Source of the DNA: Humulus lupulus
Taxonomy: Eukaryota; Streptophyta; Magnoliopsida; Rosales; Cannabaceae
Assembly: GCF_963169125.1 (NCBI RefSeq)
Contig: NC_084795.1
Location: 279,692,122-279,756,121, forward strand
DNA: 64,000 nt
Direction of reading: 5' to 3'
Part shown: positions 53,218 to 64,000 of the stretch, piece after piece
How the letters are laid out: every line of letters begins with the position of its first letter
Position numbering within the stretch: position 1 is the stretch's first letter
Position numbers and translations under genes: made by a program
Notes under the pieces: model-generated
Told to the model about the DNA's origin: nothing
Seen by the model: the letters and a program-made list of their open reading frames with translations, nothing else
Databases searched by the model: none

Positions 53218-55778
53218 ATGGCCACGGGCATCACGCTTCACTCCGAAGAGGAGGTTAATAGGGCCCCTGTAGTCATTCCCGGCTCCAAGGTGCCCAAAGG
53301 CAACAGGTGGGAGATGGACGTAACGCCCAACCTGTTCCGGAACTACCGGATGATGCAGCTCCTGGAGACGAGGCTGGGCATCGAATCGACTCCGGGCCTA
53401 TTTCACAATCGTATGGCCAGGTTAGAGGAGCGGGCGCATACGTCCGTGGATGGATTCGGGGCCTGGAGTGCCGGCCACATCAGCGCGGGAGCTACGCTCC
53501 CGCTTCATGACTACTTCGTGCGGTTCCTGACGTATGTGGGGATCACACCATTCCAACTGCTGCCACAAGCATACCGCCTGCTTGCTGGGTGGAAGGTGTT
53601 CTGTGTCGCGAAAGAGATCGCGGATCCTACCCCGGCGGAAGTCCTGTACTTTTACAAGCTGGTGCCGCAGGTCAGCGCCAAAGACAAGAGCTTGGACGGC
53701 TTTTACAGGCTGCAGCCGCGGAGTGGCTATCCGGCTCCTACCAGCACCTGGAAGCACCCCCCGGATGTCAGGCACTACTGGATGTCAGGCACTCCGGCTA
53801 GTAGGGTTACTCGCGACCACCCAGACCATTGTTGCCCCTAGCCTCCGGGGCATCCCGTTTGAGAAGAACGTCGAGGCCCGGGAGCAGCTAGCCCTTGACC
53901 ACATCGCCGAGGTGGTGAGAGCGGCGCGGGCCACCGCAGCCCAGCGTAAGAAGAATCAGCTCCCGGTGGAAGAGGCCACCTCGGAAGAGCTTTTCGAAGA
54001 TGCCCTACCAAACGTTGGGACTCCCGGGGCTAGCGTATCGGGGCGAGGTAACTCCCCTTTAGTCTTAATTTATGCCCCCCAAGTTGGGGGCTTAACTAGG
54101 GATAGGCTAGAGCCGCCGGGCCCCGCGTTTGGGGCTGATGGGGAGATGAGGCCTTCATCTCCCATCCTTGTAGGATCAGAAACCTTAATGTTCCTGTCCG
54201 GGTTCCTCCAGTATGGGGGGTTTCTAATCCTGGACGACGTAGGAGACCGGATACACTCATTTGCTTTAAGGGAATTGAGTCTCGCCCGGGGCCTAGACGA
54301 GGGTTTGTCCCGGGCTATACTTTCTTCTTACTGTTGTTCTTTCCCGTTCGGCTTATCATACTAACTTTGTTTTCCCGTATTTTTGCAGAGGATTCCAACA
54401 TGTCTGACCCGGCCAGCGAGATGAGGAGGCTCCTCAAGGAAAGATCAGCCTTGAAGGCGGCCAGGAGGTCAAATGTCGTGGCCAGCGCGGAGCTCCCCCC
54501 AACCAGTGAAAGATCCGGAACAACGCCCGGCCCAGGTGAGGCATTGGCCGTGGTACCATTCCGGGCCGTGGAGCCGGCCGCAAACGGCGTCCCGGACCAA
54601 GCCCCGGTAATTGATTTGGAAATGGGCGAAGCCGCAAGCGGGAGCTCTGGGAAGAGAGGCCCCGGAGATGATGCCCAGGTGGGCAAACTCGGGAAGAGGC
54701 CTCGGACGATGTTGTCAGAGACAGCCGAGGAGTCACACGGGGAGAGTAGGCTAACCGCGAAGGAGATCCCTGCTCCGCCTGTCCTTCCTCTCCACCCAAC
54801 CCTTCTCGAGGAGGGGGAGTCCGCTCTGCGGGACGAGCAGTCCCGGCTGGTCAACCGGACCTGGGAGAGCGGCCGATGCTGGAGAGACGACGCATACAAG
54901 GCCCTGATGATCCGTCGCCAGGTCGAGTTTTCGGATCGTCCCGCCGAGTTCAGCGCTCCTCAGCCGATCGTGGATCGGCTAGCTGCTGAGATGGGCTTTC
55001 GCCCCAAGCTGGGCCAGGACATTGCCCCCATGGCCGCTGATCTGCTCGATCAGGTCGGGAGTACTATGTCTAACCTCCAGCTGAAGAGGTACGCCACAAT
55101 AGCCAATCCGGACGGGCTGTTCATCTCTCAGGCTCTCCGCCACCAGGCTACCGCGGTAATTTTCATCTCATGTCCTTTAGTCATTCGTTGGTGGTGACTT
55201 CTTTTTCTAACTTTCGTTTGCTCCAGGTTGCCTTGTTATCTCAAAGGAGTGCCGATTTGATGGCCGAGCTTGCCCTCAAGATGGAGACGGCCAAGCTGGA
55301 AATAGAGGCGGCCGTGAACCAGAGGGAGACCGTCAAGGAAAATCTCAGCAAGGAGACAGCCCGCCTCCAAGAAGAGCTGGCTCGCGCGAAGGCGGAGCGC
55401 GAGGAAATTAGCCGTGCCAAGACCGGGGTGGAAGAGGAGTTGTCCCGGACGACGAAGGTTGCTGACGAAAGGGCGACCCTCTTGGAGACGGCTGCGGCAC
55501 AGTCCGTCCTGGACAAGGAGGAGATCCGGAGCCTGAAAGCCCGTGTGCTTGAGCTGGGTGACTCCCTTCTTTAGGAGAAGGCGGCACACGACACCACCCG
55601 TCGGGAGAGGGAGGAGGCCGACAACTTAGTGGATGTCACCTTTAACGAGGCCATTTATATGGCCTGGTGCAAGGACAAGAACATGAACCTCCTTATCTTC
55701 CCCGATCCCGACTCGAAGCGTGCCGAGTACGAGGCCAAGGAGAGGGAGGATGCGGACCTCCGGGCGGACGCGCTGTAG
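53218..55778 (+). pseudogene. Tat2 opposite-strand gene (aORF), three coding exons
   Basis: Exons 53208-54047 (ATG 53218), 54389-55155 and 55227-55778. The introns are 54048-54388 and 55156-55226, with GT/AG ends and matching phase. Exon 1 has the same globular block as Tat1 (FGAWSAGHISAGATLPLHDY, PFQLLPQAYRLLAG, PTPAEVLYFY). A frame change of one base falls between about 53760 and 53840, near a 17-bp local duplication of GGATGTCAGGCACT. Exon 2 is polar, and exon 3 begins a long coiled coil (ELALKMETAKLEIEAAVNQR onward). A TAG at 55572-55574 interrupts it, and the frame then runs on to 55778. The function is unknown. It is transcribed, if at all, opposite to gag-pol. Confidence 0.72.
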
Positions 55779-56109
55779 GCCCTTGTCTCGGCCTCGTTCT
55801 TTTTGTTAATTAGTTTAGCTTGTAATTTAATTTCAAACACTGCTTCTTCCTTTGGTTTTTAAAAGATTTCTCCTTTCACCATTCAGTAAGAAGTTGATGT
55901 CGCGACTAACTGATTGCAGGGGGTTTTGTCCCGGTTCCAACGGCCGGGACTGGACCCAACGACTAGTCTTTGCTCTGTTCGGGGCCCTTGGGACTTTGTT
56001 TAACCCGGAGTGTGCTTTCCCTGGAATTTAGGTCCTGGGTTTGTTCCGGGGCTGACCTAATGCTTCCGTGCTCCGAGGATCAGCACGTCCGGGTCGGACA
56101 GACTTTATA
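55779..56109. other. spacer after the Tat2 antisense gene
   Basis: T-rich 3' end (GTAATTTAATTTCAAACACT, TTTTTAAAAG) followed by GC-rich sequence leading into the array. No gene. Confidence 0.4.
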
Positions 56110-57612
56110 CTCCCGGACATCGCTCGTCCGGGGTGGGACCGGCCTTGGGCTCGGTTCCCTTTTATTTATACCCCCGGACGTCGTTCGTCCGGGGTGGAAC
56201 CGGCCTTGGCACGGTCCTCTTATTTCTATACTCCCGGACATCGTTCGTCCGGGGTGGGCCGGCCTTGGACTCGGTTCCCTGTTATTTATACCCCCGGACG
56301 TCGTTCGTCCGGGGTGGAACCGACCTTGGCACGGTCCTCTTATTTTTATACTCCCGGACATCGTTCGTCCGGGGTGGGACCGGCCTTGGGCTCGGTTCCC
56401 TGTTATTTATACCCCCGGACGTCGTTCGTCCGGGGTGGAACCGACCTTGGCACGGTCCTCTTATTTTTATACTCCCGGACATCGTTCGTCCGGGGTGGGA
56501 CCGACCTCGGGCTCGGTTCCCTGTTATTTATACCCCCAGACGTCGTTTGTCCGGGGTGGAAACGACCTTGGCACGGTCCTCTTATTTTTTTACTCCCGAA
56601 CATCGTTCGTCCGGGGTGGGACCGGCCTTGGGCTCGGTTCCCTGTTATTTATACCCCCGGACGTCGTTCGTCCGGGGTGGAACCGGCCTTGGCACGGTCC
56701 TCTTATTTCTATACTCCCGGACATCGTTCGTCCGGGGTGGGCCAGCCTTGGACTCGGTTCCCTGTTATTTATACCCCCGGACGTCGTTCGTCCGGGGTGG
56801 AACCGACCTTGGCACGGTCCTCTTATTTTTATACTCCCGGACATCGCTCGTCCGGGGTGGGACCGGCCTTGGGCTCGGTTCCCTGTTATTTATACCCCCG
56901 GACGTCGTTCGTCCGGGGTGGAACCGGCCTTGGCACGGTCCTCTTATTTCTATACTCCCGGACATCGTTCGTCCGGGGTGGGCCGGCCTTGGACTCGGTT
57001 CCCTGTTATTTATACCCCCGGACGTCGTTCGTCCGGGGTGGAACCGACCTTGGCACGGTCCTCTTATTTTTATACTCCCGGACATCGTTCGTCCGGGGTG
57101 GGACCGGCCTTGGGCTCGGTTCCCTTTTATTTATACCCCCGGATGTCGTTCGTCCGGGGTGGAACCGGCCTTGGCACGGTCCTCTTATTTCTATACTCCC
57201 AGACATCGTTCGTCCGGGGTGGGCCGGCCTTGGGCTCGGTTCCCTTTTATTTATACCCCCGGACGTCGTTCGTCCGGGGTGGTACCGGCCTTGGCACGGT
57301 CCTCTTATTTTTATACTCCCGGACATCGTTCGTCCGGGGTGGGACCGGCCTTGGGCTCGGTTCCCTGTTATTTATACCCCCGGACGTCGTTCGTCCGGGG
57401 TGGAACCGACCTTGGCACGGTCCTCTGATTTTTATATTCTCGGACATCGTTCGTCCGGGGTGGGACCGACCTTGGACTCGGTTCCCTGTTATTTATACCC
57501 CCGGACGTCGTTCGTCCGGGGTGGAACCGGCCTTGGCATGGTCCTCTTATTTTTATACTCCCGGACATCGTTCGTCCGGGGTGGGACCGGCCTTGGACTC
57601 GGTTCCCTTTTT
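56110..57612. repeat. tandem array of about 120-bp double-hairpin units in Tat2
   Basis: Two related half-units alternate. One starts CTCCCGGACATCG (13 times: 56111, 56232, 56352 ... 57558) and the other CCCCCGGACGTCG (12 times: 56172, 56292 ... 57499). The period is 120 or 121 bp. Each half holds CCCGGAC, seven bases, GTCCGGG: a 7-bp stem. Very long open frames in all three forward frames come from the repeat and its 121-bp units, not from a gene. Confidence 0.93.
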
Positions 57613-57854
57613 TATCTTTGCGCCTGGGATGACACCCCCCGCAAGTGAGCAGAGACTGGTCTGGGGTCACTTGAGATAATAGCCCTGAGGCACACATTTT
57701 CATGGAAATAATAGCCCTTTATGACGTTTTGCACACGTCATTTTCATTGTTCTAAAAAAGGGAATTAGCCCTGAGGCGTACATGTTACATCGTAAACATT
57801 AAACTCGGACGAGCCCTTAGGCTACTGGTAGTATTTACGGAGGTGTTCTGCGTT
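57613..57854 (-). promoter_or_regulatory. post-integrase spacer of Tat2 with internal polypurine-like tract
   Basis: Minus-strand CACTTGCGGGGGGTGTCATC (G-run 57635-57640) sits between integrase and the array, the same place as ACTTGGGGGGCAT in Tat1. No gene. Confidence 0.5.
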
Positions 57855-58307
57855 CTAGGCTCGTGGAACCTCGGAACCATCGAGCCGCTTCAAGCGGTAT
57901 GTTCCGGGGCAGATCTCTTGCTGGATCTCATACGACCCTTCCCAATTGAGGCCCAGAACCCCTACCCCCGGATCCTGAGTGGCAGGGAAGACCCTCCGCA
58001 GGACCAGATCGCCGGTTTCGAACTTACGGCTCTTGACTCTGGAGTTGAAGTGCCGAGCGATCTTGCCCTGGTACATTTTTAACTGCGCCTGCGACTCTTC
58101 CCGGATTTCCTCGATAAGGTCCGAAGATTCTTGGAGTAAGGCATGGTTCTGGGTGGGATCATACGTGTCGCAACGATGGGACGGGATGGTCGTTTCAATT
58201 GGGATGACGGCTTCGCATCCGTACGTCATTGAGTATGGGGTGTGCCCGGTTGATGTCCGTTCGGTTGTCCGGTAGGCCCACAACACGCGGGGGAGCTCTT
58301 CGGGTCA
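57855..58307 (-). pseudogene. Tat2 integrase, C-terminal part
   Basis: Same frame as 59378-58305, beyond a TGA at 58307-58305 that falls where tryptophan is usual. It has LWAYRTT, the GHTPYSMTYG block, LVLRRVF and WEGSYEI. It ends in TAG at 57857-57855 after VPRA, again at a tryptophan position, with the usual family ending readable in frame beyond it. Confidence 0.85.
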
Positions 58308-59396
58308 CTTGCTCTTACAGGCCTGAAGCTTTTTCTTCAGTGTCCCTTTTAGGATTTTGTTCACGGCTTCGGCCTGTCCGTTCGCCTGGGGCCTGGCCAC
58401 GGCGGAGAAACTCTTCACTATACCGTGCCTCTCGCAGAAATCCGTGAAGTGGAGGCTGTCAAATTGTTTCCCGTTGTCAGACACGATTTTGTAGGGGAGG
58501 CCATACCGACACACTATGTTGTTAACGACGAAATCTAAGGCCTTCTTGGACGTGATCGTGTTCATAGGCTCCGCCTCAACCCATTTCGTGAAATAGTCTA
58601 CCGCCACAATGGCGTACTTCACCCCTCCTCTCCCGGTTGGGAGGGATCCCACAAGATCGATCCCCCACACTGCAAAGGGCCAGGGACTGTTCATCAAGGT
58701 TATCTCTGTTGGGGGGGCCCGAGGGATCTTCGCGTACCTCTGGCATTGTTCGCACCTGCGGACGTAGTCTATGCAGTCTCTTTTCATGGTGGGCCAGAAG
58801 TATCCTTGGCGCAGAATCTTCTTGGACAAACTGGGTCCGGCTGTGTGATCTCCGCAAAAGCCTTCGTGGACCTCATGCATGATGGCACCCAGCTCAGTCC
58901 CGGACACGCACCGGAGGTAAGGCATAGGCAGTCCCCGGCGATAAAGTTTCCCGTCCATCATGATGTATCGGTGGGCCTGGTACAAGAGCTTCCTGGCCGC
59001 GGCTCGCTCGTTCGGAACCTCCCCGGTGGACAGGTAGTGGATCAGCGGCCCTATCCATGAATTGGAGTGATCGACGGCATGGACGGTCGGAGTCCCTATG
59101 CTTGGGACGGGGAGATGGTTGACGGGGACCAGCCCGGCCAACTCGGCCTCTGCGTCGGTTGCTAGCTTCGCTAATGTGTCCGCAAAGACGTTCTTCTCCC
59201 GGGGTATCTGGCGGATGGAATGCGCCGCGAACGCTTGGAGCATCTCCCTCGCTTGGGTTACGTATGCCGCCATTCGCTCTCCCTTGGTCTGATACTCCCC
59301 CGAAATCTGTCTGACTACCAGCTGAGAATCGCTGTATATTTCGAGGTTCGCCGCCCCTACTTCTCGGGCCAGACGCAAGCCGGCTATGATGGCCTA
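58305..59396 (-). pseudogene. Tat2 RNase H end and integrase core
   Basis: The open part is 59378-58305. First comes the end of RNase H (SDSQLVV, REKNVFADTLAKLA), then the linker, the HHCC zinc domain (HEGFCGDHT, CEQCQRY), and the core with D in WGIDLVG, D in SDNGKQF and E in GQAEAVNK. The catalytic triad is intact, but the block is bounded by stops on both sides (TAG at 59396-59394, TGA at 58307-58305). Confidence 0.9.
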
Positions 59397-61337
59397 ATGC
59401 TCCGCCTCGTTGTTCGACGCTTTGAACTGGAAACGGAGGGCGTTTTGTAGCTGGTGCCCCTGCGGGGATACCAGGATGATCCCGGCGCCGGCCCCGTTCT
59501 CGTTCGATGCTCCGTCCACGAAGACTTTCCAAACGGGAGAAGTGCGGGCCGCGGGGGCACTCTCTTCTGCGGTGACCCCGGAACATTCGACGATGAAGTC
59601 GGCCAGGGCCTGTCCCTTAATGGCCACCCGGGGCACGTAAGATATATCAAATTGGCTCAGCTCCATGGCCCATTTCAGGAGTCTCCCCGACGCCTCAGGT
59701 TTCTGCAACACCTGCCGTAGGGGGTGGTTGGTTAAGACCTTTATCGTGTGGGCCTGGAAGTACGGTCGAAGCTTCCGGGATGCCGTCAGCAGACAGAAAG
59801 TCAGTTTTTTGATTAGTGGGTATCGAGATTCGGCGTCTAGTAATCGCTTGCTCACGTAGTACACCGGGAGTTGAGTCCTCTCCTCTTCGCGCACCAACGC
59901 GGCGCTGATGGCGTGCTCGGTTACGGCCAGGTATAAGTACAAAGGCTCTCCTTCGACTGGCTTCGCCAGGATGGGGGCCTTGGCTAAGTGCTCTTTCAGC
60001 TTCTGGAAGGCTTCTTCGCACTCGGGTGACCATTCGAACCGTTGGCTTCCCCGGAGGACGTTGAAAAAAGGGACGCACTTGTCCGTGGCCTTGGAGACAA
60101 AACGGCTTAGGGCGGCCACTCGCCCCGTCAGGCTTTGAACGTCCTTGTGCTTCCGGGGAGAGGCCATGTTGATCAGGGCCTTGATCTTCTCGGGGTTGGC
60201 TTCAATTCCTCGGGAACTCACGATAAAGCCCAGGAACTTCCCGGATGCGACGCCGAAGGTGCACTTCTTAGGGTTCAGCTTCATCCCGTACTTCCGGATA
60301 ACCGCGAAAGCCTCCGCCAAATTGCTCGAATGTTCCCGCGACGTCTTGGATTTGACCAGCATATCGTCGATGTATACTTCCATGTTTCGCCCCAGCTGGG
60401 CCCTAAACATTCGATTGACGAGCCTCTGGTAGGTTGCTCCGGTATTCTTGAGTCCGAAAGGCATGACGACATAGCAGTAAATGCCCTTGTCAGTTTGGAA
60501 ACTGGTGTGCTCCTGATCTACCACGTGCATGGAGATCTGGTTGTAGCCTGAGTAGGCGTCCATGAAACTCAAGATCTCGTAACCGGACGTAGCGTCCACC
60601 ATTTGGTCTATCCGGGGGAGCGGGAAACAGTCCTTCGGACATGCTTTGTTGAGGTCCGTGAAGTCGATGCAGGTCCTCCACGTCCCGTTAGGCTTCGGCA
60701 CCAAGACTGGGTTGGCTAGCCATACGGGGTATACGGCTTCGTGGATGAAGTTAATGGAAAACAGCTTCTCTACCTCCAGCTTGAGGGCCTCGACCCTTTC
60801 CGTCCCCAAAGGTCGGCGCTTCTGACGGACCGGGGTCGCGTTTGGGTCAATGCTCAATGCGTGGCATATGATATTGCGGTCGATCCCGGTCATATCGGAG
60901 TGGGACCATGCCAGAAGATCCTGGTTTCCCTTGACTTGGGCGATAATGGCGGCCCGAATGTCTTCCGGCAGGCTCTTTCCCACTTGGATGACCCTGGCAG
61001 GGTCGGACTCGCTGATGCATACCTCTTCTATTTCGTCCATTGGCTCAAGGGTGCGTTCCTCTCCCAACCGTGGGTCCAGATCGTCTTCGTCCTGGATAGC
61101 TTGCCCGGGCGGGCGGAGTGCCGGCCCGATGGGCTCATCTCGGACCATACAAACGGGACGGGCAGAGATATGGTAACACTTTCGCGCGCTCTTCTGGTCT
61201 CCGCGGACTGTCCCAATCCCTCTGTTGCTGCACGGGAATTTCATGCATAGATGGCGGATGGAGGTGATGGCCCCGAACTCGACCAGGGCGGGCCGGCCAA
61301 AGATGGCGTTGTAAGCGGTCGGGCAATCCACCACCAC
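59394..61337 (-). pseudogene. Tat2 protease end, reverse transcriptase and RNase H
   Basis: 647 codons. It starts just after a TAG at 61340-61338 in the protease C-terminal part ([10 protein letters not shown] near residue 7). Reverse transcriptase has [27 protein letters not shown] and catalytic YIDDM near 60365-60380. RNase H starts at VFVDGAS (about 59520) and is cut by TAG 59396-59394 after NNEAEH. Unlike Tat1, the reverse-transcriptase core motifs match the family pattern. Confidence 0.92.
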
Positions 61338-61700
61338 AAAGGTGCAGAACTTGAACGATTGCTACAACGCGTCCCCCAGGGTAACAGGTAGCTGGACCTT
61401 TCCCATGGGGAGGAGTGCGTCTCCGTTGAAGCCGTAGATTTGGGTCGGGCACGACGCCATATCAGCCTCCGTCAGGCCAATGGCGGCAAAGGCGGATTTG
61501 AACAACAAGTTGACGGAGCTTCCGTCATCCACCAACACTCAGGACACCATCTTGTTGGCAATTTGAGCATCTATGACCAGTGGGTCGTGGTGCGGGAAAT
61601 GGACGTTGCGGGCGTCGTCTTCCGTGAACGTGATGGGGAGGTTCATCAGCAGGGGCCTGGACGAGGGCGCAAACTTCTTGGTCATGGTCCAGCTCGCTCA
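61338..61700 (-). pseudogene. Tat2 protease region
   Basis: In the frame of the downstream pol, the catalytic VDDGSS is readable at about 61518-61535, directly after a TGA near 61540. A second stop (TAG, 61340-61338) separates it from ILGRP-type sequence. A frame change relative to the gag C-terminal frame lies near 61680-61690. Confidence 0.75.
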
Positions 61701-62094
61701 GATAGTGCTTTTGATCATTCTTCGAAGGGCCTCCTAGGTGGGGTCCGCCTGATATGGTCGACACGTGCCCGTCCACTCGGGGGGGCGCTGCCCCGGAAGG
61801 ATAGGGCATCCCAGGACCGGGGACCTGCGTGGCGACGGCCCCCTGAGGGGTCTGTGCCGGGAGCCCTTGCGCATACCCTCCCTGGGGCGGGTATGCACGA
61901 GTCGTTGCCGGCGCCGCAGACTGCCCGGGATTTGCTGTCATGCCCGGGACGCCTATGGGCATCCTTACCCAGTGATGGAGGTGTCCCAGCTTGATGAGGT
62001 TTTCAATTTCATCTTTGAGCTGCCGACATTCGTCGGTGGTGTGGCCCACATCTTTGTGATAGGCGCACCGTTTGCTGTTGTCTCTGGGGTTCCT
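61690..62094 (-). pseudogene. Tat2 gag C-terminal part with zinc knuckle
   Basis: In the frame entered after the homopolymer run at 62095-62110, a knuckle CAYHKDVGHTTDEC is readable at about 62030-62072. It is followed by KDEIENLIKLGHL and a proline/glycine-rich linker. It corresponds to the CRFHNDVGHNTDDC segment of Tat1. Confidence 0.8.
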
Positions 62095-64000
62095 CCCCCC
62101 CCCCCCCCCCTAAACATGGGGCTAGGCTTCCGGTAATGGACCGCTCTATCTGTAGCTAGGTAGATGTTTTCCCGGGTATCCACCAAGTTAGTGTATTCCG
62201 AGTATTGGGGCTCATAGCCCCTCTTCCCTTTTTTGGCCGACTCCGGCCGGTTCTGGCCTCTGCCGGCCCGCTTACTCCGGGAGGGATTCACGCTTGCCTC
62301 GGTTACCCCGTTCTGCGATTGCTGGGCCACGGCGGGGGCCATGCTGTGCCCTGCTGGCGCGACACCATACCCGGAGAAGGGCGTTGACTGGGCCGGGGCA
62401 TATCCCGAAGCGGCAGGACCGTACACCACAGGCGTGTAAATAATGCCGGGCGCGACAACCGCCCCCGGGACGATGGGGGACGATGCGTAGGACTGCGCGG
62501 GGAAATGTCCCGCACCTCCCGGAATCGTCTGGGTGACCGGATGAGGAGCGGAGGGCCATCCGAAGGACTGGATCTGGGCCTCCTCCCAGTTGATGAATCC
62601 TTGGGCCCTCCTAATAAATTCTTCTAGGGTGGCGGCTTTATTGCGCTGCATGTCGTCCCAGAGCGGGGACCCGGCCCGGATTCCAAACTGTAGTGCCACC
62701 AGGCGCTGTCCGTCGTCGACCTTTGTCTTGGAGGCTTCTTCAGTGAAGCGCTGGATGTAGGCCCTCAGTGTTTCTGCGGGCATTTGCTTAATATTGGCGA
62801 GGGCACTGATTTGCATGTCCATCCTCATGGCGGCCACGAATTGCTTCTGAAAAGCCGACTGTAGCCCGGACCATGTTTGGATGGACCCCGGTTTAAGCCT
62901 TTTCCACCACTCTTCGGCGGGGCCGCCCAACGTGATGGAGAAGCAGAGGCATTTGCCGTTGTCGCTGACGTGAGCCACGGTCATGAGTCGGTTGTACCGG
63001 GACAGATGATCCCTAGGGTCCGTGCTTCCAGTGTAGGCGGTGAGACTTGGCATCTTGAACCCCTTGGGCAACATGGCGTCTAGGATGTGTCTTGCGCACG
63101 GCTCCTTGTCCTCTTCGTCAGAGTCAGTGTCCGCGCCCTCTTGCTTGCGGACCAAGCGGTCGATGACCTTTTTTAATGCTGCCATTTGCTCCATGAGCTG
63201 CCTGGCCGCGCCGTCCTCTAGGGGGATTCTCTCGTTCCGCCTGTCGTTTATGTCGTTCCTGAGGTCGCCGTTTCGAGGAAGGATTTTTTGCTTGCGGGCC
63301 CGATCTTTCCGGGCATTTAGTCCGTCACGTAAATCTACTCGGGAAGTGTCGTCCCCGAAGCTGAGACCGTCACGATCCTCGCAGAGGGATCGTTCCCGAT
63401 GGTTCTTGTTGACCGAGGCACTCGGGTGCAAAGGCTTTTCCCTCCCGTTCGCCCTTGGGGCGGGCCGGGGCTGACCGTCCTGCGGCCGTTCCCCCTGCGG
63501 ATCGATTGGGTGGCCTCGTCCTGGGTCGGGGCACACCTTCTCTTTCCTAGGTAACGGCCGTGAACGTGCCCCGGCTTTACTGACGGGGGTAGTCTTTTTC
63601 CGAGTTGCCCGTCGCTCCCTGTCCGGGACTTTCGGAGCCGTGTCGGGGGGAGGTTCTGGGAAACGGATCGGGCTAGCCCCCCTGGGGCCCCCGGCTTGCG
63701 CTTGGGGAGCGGGTTGTTGCGTTTCTAGGTGCAGGCCAACTGTGGGGTTGGCCGCCGGGCCCTGTGCGACCATCAGTGCTTGCAGGGCATGGAGAGACTC
63801 TTGCACCCGGCGGTGTGCCTCCGCCTGCTCAGCCATCCTGGCTTCCTGATCCCGGATCTGCTGCCTCAGTTTAGTCACCTCCGGGTCTTGCTGATTGTCG
63901 CGAGGGACCTCGGGATCCGCGGCTTCATCATGATACTCCCCTTCGTTCTCCTCCTCATAGTACTCTTCTTCGTCTCCTACTTCGTACTCTGTCTCACCCT
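61965..64000 (-). pseudogene. Tat2 gag, partial at the right edge, shifts frame in a G run
   Basis: Open from the window edge (no start seen; GTG at 63878 is incidental) to 61965. The N-terminus is strongly acidic (EEEYYEEENEGEYHDE), then a coiled coil (KLRQQIRDQEARMAEQAEAH), a basic R/K-rich linker, and the capsid core around 63050-62600 (KMPSLTAYTGSTDP, AEEWWKRL, FIRRAQGFI). A Y/P/G-rich region follows. At 62110-62095 a run of 16 G (minus strand) shifts the frame and the last 43 residues are out of register. Confidence 0.88.

Larger units (their letters stand above)
51241..64000 (-). mobile_element. Tat-lineage Ty3/gypsy retrotransposon (Tat2), partial at right edge
   Basis: The minus-strand order from the right edge is gag, protease, reverse transcriptase, RNase H, integrase, internal G-tract, tandem array, opposite-strand gene, polypurine tract and 3' LTR. 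It has the same architecture as Tat1 but clearly diverged sequence. At least 12.8 kb is visible. The gag start, primer site and 5' LTR lie beyond 64000, so the target duplication cannot be checked. Confidence 0.9.

Noticed and set aside
53762..53795. 17-bp duplication as the cause of the Tat2 antisense frameshift
   Set aside because: Removing 17 bases shifts the frame by the wrong amount, so the duplication alone cannot explain the change from one frame to the other.
56110..57612. CRISPR-like regular array
   Set aside because: The spacers are not unique: both half-units are near-identical throughout, lengths are about 60 bp, and the context is a plant retrotransposon.
55970..57679. Open frames of 569, 526 and 431 codons across the Tat2 array
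   Set aside because: All three forward frames and the minus strand are open because the 120/121-bp unit lacks stops. The peptides are pure repeat translation (SSGVGPALG-like) with no start context, and the GC-rich hairpin array explains them fully.

Overview
This is nuclear DNA of a flowering plant, most likely a eudicot. The evidence is Ty1/copia and Ty3/gypsy LTR retrotransposons of plant type, hAT-type miniature elements, long AT-rich intergenic stretches, and one small host gene with plant-style introns. The species cannot be fixed from the sequence alone. No rRNA, tRNA, CRISPR array or prokaryotic gene organisation was found.

Layout. (1) 1-6454 is AT-rich and holds decayed pieces: a dead gypsy-type gag (2500-3790), a half foldback element, a 54-bp triplet repeat, and a minus-strand copia gag remnant. 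(2) 6455-37260 is one broken copia element. It is split by a 19.6-kb nested block (10248-29859), a second large solo LTR (31260-34259) and a gypsy solo LTR (34793-36147). The 19.6-kb block is a solo LTR (called family X here) that itself took in a complete 12.2-kb Tat-lineage gypsy element (Tat1, 10779-23013) and a 4.7-kb gag-only LTR element (23538-28225). Target-site duplications are visible at nearly every level, so the order of insertion can be read. (3) 37261-51240 is AT-rich. It holds the only convincing host gene, a three-exon gene for a 100-residue secreted precursor of a PSY-type tyrosine-sulfated peptide (38526-39045). Around it lie foldback elements, hAT-type elements with 8-bp target duplications, a large inverted-repeat element and a minus-strand copia LTR. 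(4) 51241-64000 is most of a second Tat element on the minus strand (Tat2). Its 3' LTR is at 51241-52089, and the gag start and 5' LTR lie beyond the right edge.

How the parts relate. Both Tat elements share an architecture beyond gag-pol. After integrase comes a G-rich tract resembling a polypurine tract, then a tandem array of about 120-bp units each centred on a short perfect hairpin. Next comes a gene on the strand opposite to gag-pol, with its own TATA box, a leader exon, a GTAAGT donor and further introns. In Tat1 the four coding exons join with consistent phase into a 778-codon frame broken only by four stop codons. I take this promoter-bearing, spliced antisense gene, together with the hairpin arrays, to be the most interesting system in the window. 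All retrotransposon coding regions here carry stops or frameshifts, so none looks autonomous as written.
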